The notes beneath the pieces are model-generated. The model did not search any database and was not told where the DNA came from. It saw nothing but the letters and a program-made list of their open reading frames with translations. Made by a program: the position numbers and the translations under genes. From JAMCZZ01 sp964363695 (lineage in GTDB: Bacteria > Patescibacteriota > UBA1384 > XYA2-FULL-43-10 > 1-14-0-10-43-13), in assembly GCA_964363695.1 (NCBI GenBank), contig CAYIJI010000035.1:1-12101 (forward strand): a stretch of 12,101 bases of DNA, in the 5' to 3' direction. This document shows positions 7,340 to 12,101 of this stretch, in pieces; positions within the stretch are counted from its first letter, which is position 1; each line of letters starts with the position of its first letter.

Positions 7340-7345
7340 ATTATA
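7340..7345 (-). promoter_or_regulatory. Possible -10 box upstream of ftsA
   Basis: The minus strand has a perfect TATAAT in GGCTATAATATT, 54 bases upstream of the GTG start. No convincing -35 is found 16 to 18 bases further up, and the TG extension is absent. If used, ftsA-ftsZ would have a promoter separate from the dgkA operon. Confidence 0.35.
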
Positions 7346-7440
7346 GCCGCCGATCATTCGTAACTATTTGTAAATATGTTATTGGTATTGTTATTCAGCT
7401 ATATTTTCATATTACTAAATAATAATCCTTGTTGCAAATA

Positions 7441-7824
7441 TTAAATGGTGAGCAGCTTCTTAATATAAGGAAGAAATATTAGAGCAGCAACGACGAAGGC
7501 TATTGTTGCTGAGATTAGTACGGCGCCGGCCATTGCATCCTTTACTCCCTTAATAACGGCATGATTTTCGGGGTGGAGCAAATCGAAAGTTTTTTCTATA
7601 GCCGTGTTAATGATCTCGATTGCAAAAACTAAGATCACGGCCATAAAAAGAATGGCCGCTTCAAGCCTCGATACTTCTAAAATGTAGGCCAGTGTGCCGA
7701 CTAATATTGTAATAACGGCATGCACTCTTGCATTTTGCTCTGAAGCTAGTAAGAAAATAACTCCGTCAACTGCGTGCCTAAAACTTTTTAGAAATTTTTT
7801 ACAGTCAAACGCATTATATGTCAT
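7441..7824 (-). CDS. dgkA: DgkA-type diacylglycerol or undecaprenol kinase
   Basis: This is a small integral membrane lipid kinase of 127 residues (E. coli DgkA has about 120). It has the family pattern: a short cytosolic N-terminus with EQNARVHAV (29-37), three hydrophobic segments (about 36-49, 55-72 and 98-119), the signature EIINTAIEK (70-78), and KDAMAGAVLI (95-104). In Gram-positives the same family phosphorylates undecaprenol, the lipid carrier of wall synthesis; which lipid is used here cannot be told from sequence. The ATG at 7824 has a strong Shine-Dalgarno, GGAGG, five bases upstream. It lies 13 bases after ybeY, so the two are surely co-transcribed, as in Firmicutes. Confidence 0.93.
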   Translation of the reverse strand: MTYNAFDCKKFLKSFRHAVDGVIFLLASEQNARVHAVITILVGTLAYILEVSRLEAAILFMAVILVFAIEIINTAIEKTFDLLHPENHAVIKGVKDAMAGAVLISATIAFVVAALIFLPYIKKLLTI

Positions 7825-7837
7825 TTAAACCTCCGTT

Positions 7838-8236
7838 TTAATAGTTACAGTTTATTTTTTCCGAGGCTTTTTCCCATTGGGGCTCGTCTGTTTCATGATC
7901 ATAACCCAAGAGGTGGAGAATCCCGTGCTTAATTAACTCTTCGATTGGTATTTCTCTCTCTTTTGCGATATCCGGACAGATAACAATGCTTCCAAGAATA
8001 TTGAGTTTACTCTCTTTAAAATGAGTTTGTGGAAACGATAGCACGTCCGTAGGCTTATCGACGCATCTGTATTTCTTATTATACTTCCTAATTTCTTCTT
8101 CGCCGGCAAAAATTACCTCTAGCACTAAATCATTCTCAATTCCAAGCTTAAGAAGGGCGTTTTTTACTACTTTTTTGATTCCGTTTTCGTCTAATTCCTT
8201 CCAGTTTGTTTGATTGCTGATTGAGATATTTATCAT
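7838..8236 (-). CDS. ybeY: Endoribonuclease YbeY, rRNA maturation factor
   Basis: This zinc-dependent RNase of 132 residues takes part in 16S rRNA 3'-end processing and ribosome quality control. The metal site is complete: H104, H108 and H114 in HGILHLLGYDH. The conserved block YRCVDKPTDVLSFP (56-69) is also present. The C-terminus is short compared with the usual length of about 150 residues, ending soon after the metal motif, but no key residue is missing. The ATG overlaps the stop of the HD-domain gene (ATGA, 8233-8236). With no Shine-Dalgarno of its own, it probably depends on translational coupling. dgkA follows 13 bases on. Confidence 0.95.
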   Translation of the reverse strand: MINISISNQTNWKELDENGIKKVVKNALLKLGIENDLVLEVIFAGEEEIRKYNKKYRCVDKPTDVLSFPQTHFKESKLNILGSIVICPDIAKEREIPIEELIKHGILHLLGYDHETDEPQWEKASEKINCNY

Positions 8237-9150
8237 TTCTGCTTATATTCTATTCTTTGATGGTAGATCGATCTTAAATTTTCTTTCAGAACTTTTCCGA
8301 TTGTTTCCAGCTCTTTTTCTGAAAGATCGGAGCTTTTAAATTGGTTTTCAATTTTGCGCTCCTCGATTGTTTTGTCTACAATATCATTTATTTGTTCGGA
8401 ATTAATGTTTGACATTGATCTTGTAGTTGCCTCAACGCAATCTGATAACATTAGGATCGCAGATTCTTTGGATTGGGGAATGGGACCCGGATATTTAAAA
8501 TCAGTTCTTTTAATTTTTAATCCTTTTTCTTTTGCCTTGCCATAGAAATACAGCGCCTTTGTTGTACCATGGTGTTCGGCGATCATATCAATGATTTCTT
8601 CAGGGAGATTATAAGCCTGTGCGATTTTAATGCCGTTTTCTACATGAGAAATAATTTCTTTCGCATTTTTCTTGATTGATTCTCCGTCTTCAGCAGTAGG
8701 AATTTCCATTCCTGATTGATTCTCGATATATAGAGTTGGGTTTTCGAGCTTTCCGATGTCATGGTAATATGCCGCGGTTCTAACCAAAAGTGAATCCGCG
8801 CCGATTGCCTTTGCTGCTTTTTGTGCGAGCGCAGATACATTTAGTGAATGATGATATGTTCCCGGAGCTTTGCCAGAGAGTTTCATGAGTAAGGGGTTAG
8901 ACAGATTTTCGATCAGGAGCATTCTTCTCAGAGTGGCCATTGCCTCAGCAAGGACAGGATTGAATGCAGAAATGCCGACAGTTAATATAACTCCAATTAA
9001 AATTGCGGAACATAAAAAAATAAATAACCTGCTAAAAAAAGAAGGTTCAAAAAAAGTAATTAAAAAGTCGCTTATCAAGAAGATGATGAACGTGAAAAGT
9101 GCTATCAGAGAGGAGGAATAGAACATATATTTTTTTGAAAGTTTTTTCAT
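8233..9150 (-). CDS. HD-domain membrane phosphodiesterase, PgpH/YqfF-like, short
   Basis: This matches the C-terminal part of PgpH (YqfF), the membrane HD phosphodiesterase that degrades c-di-AMP in Gram-positives. Numbered from a possible TTG at 9219 (328 residues), the HD metal residues are H123/H124 (GTYHHS), H153 and D154 in YYHDIGK, H192, H216/H217 in EHHGTT, and D260. PGPIPQSKESAILMLSD (244-260) is typical of the family. Only two membrane segments (about 35-57 and 62-84) precede the HD domain, whereas PgpH has an extracellular HDED domain and seven helices in about 700 residues. I prefer the ATG at 9150 (305 residues, MKKLSKK then a helix); neither start has a Shine-Dalgarno. An in-frame TAA lies about 40 bases above the TTG. 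The gene overlaps ybeY by four bases. Substrate in this organism is inferred. Confidence 0.88.
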   Translation of the reverse strand: MKKLSKKYMFYSSSLIALFTFIIFLISDFLITFFEPSFFSRLFIFLCSAILIGVILTVGISAFNPVLAEAMATLRRMLLIENLSNPLLMKLSGKAPGTYHHSLNVSALAQKAAKAIGADSLLVRTAAYYHDIGKLENPTLYIENQSGMEIPTAEDGESIKKNAKEIISHVENGIKIAQAYNLPEEIIDMIAEHHGTTKALYFYGKAKEKGLKIKRTDFKYPGPIPQSKESAILMLSDCVEATTRSMSNINSEQINDIVDKTIEERKIENQFKSSDLSEKELETIGKVLKENLRSIYHQRIEYKQK

Positions 9151-9415
9151 TTTTATTTCAGGCGAAACGTATTCTAGTATTTTACAAGATAGACCATTGT
9201 CTGATATGGATTTATGCAAAGCAATCTGTGGGATATTCTTTGCTTTTACTTTTAGTCGTTATATCGAGCCATTGGAGGGGCTTCAAGGCGAGATATATAC
9301 AAATTATTGTTCTCATTGCAGTTCAGGCAACAGATGCACTAATTTGTAGATTTCTCGTCCCGATATTCATCGTGATGTCGAAATAACATCTTTCGAGATT
9401 TATCATGGAAGCGTA
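9151..9415. other. Spacer upstream of the HD gene, mostly non-coding
   Basis: No gene is recognised on either strand, and the minus-strand frames are interrupted by stops. The segment 9348..9387 reads on the minus strand GTTATTTCGACATC...GAGAAATCT, resembling the right arm of the core in the element at 10435..10635, so it is a decayed half-repeat. Short inverted pairs occur at 9216-9221/9238-9243 (GCAAAG/CTTTGC) and between ACAAATTA near 9300 and TAATTTGT near 9340. In Firmicutes the rest of pgpH and phoH would lie here; no trace of either was seen. Confidence 0.4.
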
Positions 9416-9423
9416 CCCCTATC

Positions 9424-9535
9424 CTAACCATTCACTGCCCCTGTTGTCATCCCCGTGAAGACGGGGATCCAGTGCCCAGATTTATTATATTATTTCTGGA
9501 TTCCCGCCTGCGCGGGAATGACAGTGAGTGGTTAC
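9424..9535. mobile_element. MITE-like element, copy 1 (112 bp)
   Basis: The left end CTAACCATTCACTG (9424-9437) and the right end, GTAACCACTCACTG on the opposite strand (9522-9535), form terminal inverted repeats with 11 of 14 matches. Flanks CCCCTATC (9416-9423) and CCCCCATC (9536-9543) agree at 7 of 8 bases, as a slightly decayed target duplication. The core has two hairpins, GTCATCCCCG...GGGGATCCAG and CTGGATTCCC...GGGAATGAC, which also pair with each other. There is no coding capacity. It lies between yqeY and the HD gene, where it may act as a transcription barrier. Confidence 0.75.
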
Positions 9536-9562
9536 CCCCCATCCTCTTCGTTCAAACTTCCA

Positions 9563-10015
9563 CTATTTTTGCAATACTTCTCTCGCTGTTTTTGAAACCA
9601 AGCCGCCGTCAATAGAGTTGCCGTATTTTGACATAATGGCGCCCATTAACTTACCTATCTGGGATTCATTTTCAATGCCAAGTTCTTTTATGGTTTTTAT
9701 AACAATATCCCGTACTTCATTTTCGCTGAGCTGTTTAGGAAGGTAAAATTCAATTATTGATAGCTCTAATTCTTCGCGCTCAGCTGCCTCGGTTTTGTCG
9801 GCCCTTCTAAATTCAAATACCGATTCTTTTCTTTGTTTTGCTTCCCGTCTCAGCACAGCTGTTATGTCGTCTTCGGTCAGTGCTTCCCTTTTGCGAATTT
9901 CTTCGTTTTTGATTGCACTTTTAATAAGCCTCAGAACGGAAATTTTTAGTTCTTCCCTCTTCTTGTAGGCGTCAATATAATCTTTCTCAATCTTAGCTAT
10001 CAGTTCATTTTCCAT
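9563..10015 (-). CDS. yqeY: GatB/YqeY-domain protein
   Basis: This 150-residue protein matches the YqeY family along its whole length; the same fold forms the tail domain of the GatB amidotransferase subunit. Typical stretches are VLRLIKSAIKNEEI (26-39), LRREAKQRKESV (54-65), FYLPKQLSENEV and IGKLMGAIMSKYG near the C-terminus. It is soluble, with no membrane segments. Stand-alone YqeY has no firmly known reaction; a role around tRNA or translation is guessed from the domain. It follows rpsU, as in Firmicutes. The ATG at 10015 has no clear Shine-Dalgarno; the upstream 60 bases are a simple repeat of CATTTTCCATTTTT-like units that create several near-identical ATGs. Confidence 0.92.
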   Translation of the reverse strand: MENELIAKIEKDYIDAYKKREELKISVLRLIKSAIKNEEIRKREALTEDDITAVLRREAKQRKESVFEFRRADKTEAAEREELELSIIEFYLPKQLSENEVRDIVIKTIKELGIENESQIGKLMGAIMSKYGNSIDGGLVSKTAREVLQK

Positions 10016-10075
10016 TTTTCATTTTCCATTTCACATTTATTTTTCATTTGTCATTTTTTTATAACCCGTCTTAAT
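10016..10075. repeat. Simple repeat upstream of yqeY
   Basis: Units of CATTTTCC, CATTTTT and CATTTGT follow one another before the yqeY start. Read on the minus strand they give repeated ATGGAAAATGAAAA, which probably arose by slippage. This makes the exact yqeY start uncertain by a few codons. Confidence 0.5.
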
Positions 10076-10125
10076 CGCTAAATTAATAAAGGTAAATGAT
10101 AATTGAGAACTGATAAATGATAAAT

Positions 10126-10145
10126 AAAATTAGCTAGCTAATTTT
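10126..10145 (-). terminator. AT-rich palindrome at the rpsU stop, possible terminator
   Basis: A perfect 20-bp palindrome, AAAATTAGCTAGCTAATTTT, touches the rpsU stop codon. On the minus strand it is followed by ATTTATC. It has few G-C pairs, so it could be a weak terminator or attenuator that raises rpsU over yqeY. Read-through into yqeY is likely if the conserved operon is kept. Confidence 0.45.
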
Positions 10146-10339
10146 TAGTATCCCCTCTTCAACTTCCGAATAACATTTTTTCTTATAGCAGATTTTCTTT
10201 TCTGGGAGCGATTAATTTCTTTTTCAAAGAAACGTTTGGTTCTGGCGGTTGTTAAAATACCGCTCTGCTGAACTTCGCGGTTGAATCTTCGGAGGAGTAT
10301 TTCAAATTTTTCTTCGCCTTTTCTTCTGACCTCGATCAA
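10145..10339 (-). CDS. rpsU: 30S ribosomal protein S21
   Basis: This is a 64-residue, very basic protein of the small ribosomal subunit, active in translation initiation. The family pattern is clear: the IEVRRKGEEKFEILLRRFNR start, then GILTTARTKRFFEK and a basic tail of Arg and Lys. E. coli S21 has 71 residues. The start is TTG at 10339: AAGGTGGTGA, one base off the ideal anti-16S sequence, ends five bases upstream, and an in-frame TAG just before the TTG excludes a longer product. A sigma70-type promoter lies about 45 bases upstream. yqeY follows, the order known from Firmicutes. Confidence 0.93.
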   Translation of the reverse strand: MIEVRRKGEEKFEILLRRFNREVQQSGILTTARTKRFFEKEINRSQKRKSAIRKNVIRKLKRGY

Positions 10340-10383
10340 CTAAATCACCACCTTCCGCTCGAAATATTATTAATGATGTATTA

Positions 10384-10412
10384 TTTATACCAAAAAAACC
10401 GATAAATGACAA
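10384..10412 (-). promoter_or_regulatory. Promoter of rpsU
   Basis: On the minus strand, TTGTCA (10407-10412; five of six bases match TTGACA) and TATAAA (10384-10389; five of six match TATAAT) are 17 bases apart, with TGG before the -10. The distance to the TTG start leaves a leader of about 35 to 40 bases carrying the Shine-Dalgarno. A MITE-like element ends 22 bases upstream of the -35 box. Confidence 0.7.
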
Positions 10413-10434
10413 GCAAGGCTGATGTAAGACTGAT

Positions 10435-10635
10435 GTAACTGCTCACTCGCCCCTGTGTCATCCCGACCAATAATTATGTCATCCCGACCATTTACTTTGT
10501 CATCCCGACCATTTACTTTGTCATCCCGACCGAAGTGGAGGGATCTTCTAATAGTAATTCAATCTATTTTTAAGATTTCTCCACCCTTTGGACAAGGCTG
10601 AGGAGTCGAAATGACAGCTGTGAGTGAGCAGTTAC
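10435..10635. mobile_element. MITE-like element, copy 2 (201 bp) with exact 8-bp duplication
   Basis: The ends are a perfect 14-bp inverted repeat: GTAACTGCTCACTC (10435-10448) and GAGTGAGCAGTTAC (10622-10635). It is flanked by AGACTGAT on both sides (10427-10434 and 10636-10643), an exact 8-bp target duplication. The core is an imperfect palindrome: GTCATCCCGACC...GTGGAGGGATCTT on the left, and GTCATTTCGACT...GTGGAGAAATCTT on the opposite strand. The left arm contains a tandem amplification (see 10457). It has no open frame. It sits between the HIT gene and the rpsU promoter. Confidence 0.88.
10457..10531. repeat. 21-bp tandem repeat, 3.6 copies, inside the element
   Basis: Units start at 10457, 10478 and 10499 and begin GTCATCCCGACC; the second and third are identical (with ATTTACTTT after it), the first differs in the last nine bases, and a partial fourth ends at 10531. 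The unit start is also the conserved start of the element core, so it looks like local slippage amplification after insertion. Confidence 0.85.
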
Positions 10636-10681
10636 AGACTGATTTAAGTTATCTAAATTCTACATAAAAAGTTTAAAAAAT

Positions 10682-10999
10682 TTATTTTCTGCCCATAATA
10701 TGCAGATGCAAATGGTCAACTTCCTGCCCTCCGCCCTTACCGGTGTTGATGACGAGGCGATAGCCTTGATTTAATCCGTTTTCGTGTGCAATTTTTCGGG
10801 CTGTCAGAAGCATCGCTCCCAAAAGCGGGGCATCGTTTCTTTCAGCCTGATCGAGCGATTGGAAGTGCTTTTTTGTGATCAGGAGTATATGTATTTTGGC
10901 TTTCGGGTTAATGTCGTTGAATGCGAGAAAATCTTTGTCTTCAAATTTTAATTTTGCAGGCAATTCTTTTTTTACAATTTTGCAAAAAATACAATCCAT
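10682..10999 (-). CDS. HIT family nucleotide hydrolase (Hint-like)
   Basis: This is a 105-residue histidine-triad protein of the Hint branch, which hydrolyses purine nucleoside phosphoramidates and related AMP-lysine adducts. The triad HLHLHIMG (96-103) is at the C-terminus. The N-terminal MDCIFCKIV supplies the zinc cysteines C3 and C6 of this subfamily, and INPKAKIHILLITKKH (30-45) is typical. The frame is open 14 codons further up to 11041, but these residues are encoded partly by a dispersed repeat and are unlike the family. The ATG at 10999 has a good Shine-Dalgarno, TAGGAG, a few bases before it, so it is preferred. Its physiological substrate is unknown. Confidence 0.93.
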   Translation of the reverse strand: MDCIFCKIVKKELPAKLKFEDKDFLAFNDINPKAKIHILLITKKHFQSLDQAERNDAPLLGAMLLTARKIAHENGLNQGYRLVINTGKGGGQEVDHLHLHIMGRK

Positions 11000-11036
11000 A
11001 ATTTCTCCTAGATATTTATAAATAATCTTGCTGTTT

Positions 11037-11239
11037 GTCATTCTGAAGCCGATTTTAGGCTGAAGAATCTAGCAGAGCGAACTATCCGTTTTACTAGATC
11101 CTTCGTAAGCTCCACTCTCTTCGAGTCTGCCTTCGATTACCACTCTCGTTCGAGTCTGAGCGACGAGGTCGCCCGTTCGACTGTGCTCAGGGCATGAGTA
11201 AAATCGAATGCTAGACCTCAGAGTCGATGACAGGATGAC
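11037..11239. repeat. Repeat core with a nested insertion, upstream of HIT
   Basis: The 37 bases 11037..11073 are identical to 11930..11966, the left core arm of the element at 11912. The match continues, diverged, to CCACTC at 11117, then resumes with AGGATGAC at 11232. The 114 bases in between (11118-11231) are absent from the other copy and look inserted. They include two copies of CCACTCTC-TTCGAGTCTG (11112-11129 and, with one extra G, 11140-11158) and a TTCGACTGTGCTCAGGGC repeat. No terminal inverted repeats are seen here, so this is a decayed or end-less copy. No gene is present. Confidence 0.65.
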
Positions 11240-11277
11240 TATGTAGTATCGCTTTATCTCAATGGTAAGCGATTGGC

Positions 11278-11781
11278 TTAATCAGAAATTAGTAATTTAA
11301 TAATAGATCGGGCACCGAGCTTTCTTTTTCTAATAATTCTTCGTCTTTTAGGCAATCCAACTATTGCCGGCCATTCTGTTTTAAGCCAAGCTTTTTGCTT
11401 TTTTATATTTTCACCAAATCCCCTTCCGTAAAGCTCTTTGTCGATTATTTTGCCTTCATGCGGATTCTTGTAGAGTTGAGGGTGGGGCGAACAAAAGCCG
11501 TGTGCATAATGGCACAACTCATGCGCTATTACTAAATCTATCACATATTCAGGCACTATTTCATCTGTAAAGTATCCAGTAATGGTTATAATGGAAGGAT
11601 TCAGGACTTGGGGCCCAGGACCTAGGGAGTATTGGGAGTTGCGGGATTGCCTGATGCTTCCAAGTCGAGTTCTGGCATGTTGACCAAATCGTATTATCAC
11701 AAAATTATTTTTCCTTACGTCGGAAAAATGGTTATTCCAAATATACTCTAGCCGATTCATCAGCCACAGATCGTTTCTCAT
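11278..11781 (-). CDS. SprT-like zinc metallopeptidase
   Basis: This 167-residue protein has the zinc-protease motif HELCH (H87, E88, H91) in VIDLVIAHELCHYAHGF. Before it is a strand-like segment (NPSIITITGYF), and after it a His-containing stretch (H94, H100, H108) that may supply the third ligand, followed by a basic C-terminus (KRRRIIRKRK). Spacing and size fit the SprT-like group, which includes SprT and the DNA-protein crosslink protease Spartan; membership of a related zincin family is possible. It has no signal peptide. The basic tail would suit nucleic-acid contact, but this is a guess. It has no Shine-Dalgarno and starts directly after an extended -10, so its mRNA is probably leaderless. 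Confidence 0.8.
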   Translation of the reverse strand: MRNDLWLMNRLEYIWNNHFSDVRKNNFVIIRFGQHARTRLGSIRQSRNSQYSLGPGPQVLNPSIITITGYFTDEIVPEYVIDLVIAHELCHYAHGFCSPHPQLYKNPHEGKIIDKELYGRGFGENIKKQKAWLKTEWPAIVGLPKRRRIIRKRKLGARSIIKLLISD

Positions 11782-11787
11782 GGGCTA

Positions 11788-11796
11788 ATTATATCA
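11788..11796 (-). promoter_or_regulatory. Extended -10 promoter of the SprT-like gene, likely leaderless
   Basis: The minus strand reads TGATATAAT: a perfect TATAAT with TGN extension, six bases upstream of the ATG at 11781 (TAGCCC between). Transcription would start at the start codon. No -35 match and no Shine-Dalgarno are seen. Confidence 0.65.
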
Positions 11797-11847
11797 TCAT
11801 TATTGTTTTTGGTAGAGGTATTTAGAGCAACTAATCTTATTTTACGC

Positions 11848-11875
11848 TTGACAAGTTGAAATATTCACGTATACT
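11848..11875 (+). promoter_or_regulatory. Plus-strand sigma70-type promoter
   Basis: A perfect TTGACA (11848-11853) and TATACT (11870-11875; five of six) lie 16 bases apart. It points away from the SprT-like gene, so it should drive a gene beyond the right edge. A MITE-like element (11912-12036) lies in the transcribed leader, about 30 bases after the expected start. Confidence 0.65.
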
Positions 11876-11911
11876 CCTTGATTGATTAGCATAAGCCAAA
11901 GAGCGTCTTGG

Positions 11912-12036
11912 GTAACCGTTCACTGTATCGTCATTCTGAAGCCGATTTTAGGCTGAAGAATCTAGCGAAGCGTTACTATTAGATCGTTTCACTAGATCCT
12001 TCGCAAGCTCCACTCAGGATGACAGTGAGTGGATAC
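11912..12036. mobile_element. MITE-like element, copy 3 (125 bp) with exact 8-bp duplication
   Basis: The left end GTAACCGTTCACTG (11912-11925) and the right end, GTATCCACTCACTG on the opposite strand (12023-12036), are inverted repeats with 11 of 14 matches. CGTCTTGG flanks both sides exactly (11904-11911 and 12037-12044). The core pairs GTCATTCTGAAG...GAATCTAG with CTAGATCCTTCG...AGGATGAC. The right 67 bases are nearly identical to 1..67. It has no coding frame. Confidence 0.87.
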
Positions 12037-12053
12037 CGTCTTGGCTATGTTAA

Positions 12054-12093
12054 TTAAAAGTTAAAAGTGCACCATTTAAAAGATAAAAGTGCA
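12054..12093. repeat. Two 18-bp direct repeats at the right edge
   Basis: TTAAAAGTTAAAAGTGCA (12054-12071) and TTAAAAGATAAAAGTGCA (12076-12093) differ at one base and lie 22 bases apart. They follow the plus-strand promoter and the MITE copy. The array may continue past the window, so its extent is unknown. Confidence 0.6.
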
Positions 12094-12101
12094 GTTCTAG
12101 T

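Noticed and set aside
7286..7357. N-terminal extension of FtsA by 24 residues to an ATG
   Set aside because: The extra residues are not FtsA-like, the frame crosses a TATAAT, and GGAGG precedes the GTG at 7285, which gives a normal family start.
9099..9386. Plus-strand frame of 95 residues over the HD gene start and spacer
   Set aside because: No recognisable domain, no ribosome site, and part of it crosses a decayed repeat (9348-9387).
9240..9415. tRNA or small structured RNA gene
   Set aside because: Short inverted pairs exist, but there is no cloverleaf, no T-loop consensus and no promoter; much of it looks like decayed repeat.
10457..10531. CRISPR array
   Set aside because: The units are directly tandem with no unique spacers, and no cas genes are nearby.
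11000..11041. N-terminal extension of the HIT protein by 14 residues
   Set aside because: Its first bases fall in a dispersed repeat, it is unlike the family, and a good Shine-Dalgarno precedes the ATG at 10999 that gives the classic MDCIFCKIV start.

Overview
The window reads as a stretch of bacterial chromosome with low G+C and compact housekeeping genes. All eleven convincing genes lie on the minus strand. The standard code fits: TAA and TGA act as ordinary stops, and ATG, GTG and TTG all serve as starts. The gene set (small FtsA/FtsZ pair, YbeY, a DgkA-type kinase, an HD-domain phosphodiesterase reduced at its N-terminus, NrdR, thioredoxin, S21, and a single-chain UvrD-type helicase fused to a RecB-type nuclease), together with many degenerate palindromic repeats, would suit a small-genome lineage such as Patescibacteria (CPR). 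That assignment is an inference. The block S21 - YqeY - HD phosphodiesterase - YbeY - DgkA also matches the well-known Firmicutes order, from which PhoH and Era are missing here.

Layout in the direction of transcription (right to left): a SprT-like zinc metallopeptidase (11781-11278) with an extended -10 promoter so close to its ATG that the mRNA is probably leaderless; a HIT hydrolase (10999-10682); rpsU (10339-10145) with a good promoter; yqeY (10015-9563); the HD protein, overlapping ybeY by ATGA, then dgkA (9150-7441); ftsA (7285-6050) and ftsZ (5931-4798); nrdR (4495-4052); trxA (3901-3590), followed by a 42-bp palindrome and an intrinsic terminator; and the 1047-residue helicase-nuclease (3424-281), again with an extended -10 just before its ATG. 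A plus-strand promoter at 11848-11875 drives something beyond the right edge.

The genes cover cell division (FtsA anchors FtsZ to the membrane), ribosome work (S21, YbeY), lipid-carrier or lipid phosphorylation (DgkA), dNTP supply and redox (NrdR, thioredoxin), DNA repair (helicase-nuclease) and possibly cyclic dinucleotide turnover (HD protein).

The most interesting signal lies between the genes. Three complete, non-coding elements of 112, 201 and 125 bp (9424-9535, 10435-10635, 11912-12036) share the same terminal inverted repeat, GTAACCRYTCACTG, and each is flanked by an 8-bp direct repeat: two exact, one 7/8. Their cores differ. A fourth copy is cut by the left window edge. This is a MITE-like family, and its ends and 8-bp target duplications resemble those of IS66-family elements. 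A second, unrelated palindromic element of about 60 bp occurs between nrdR and trxA, and also inside the helicase gene, where it is read in frame as an extra peptide of about 21 residues. This parallels the Rickettsia palindromic elements.

No rRNA, tRNA, CRISPR array or transposase gene was recognised.
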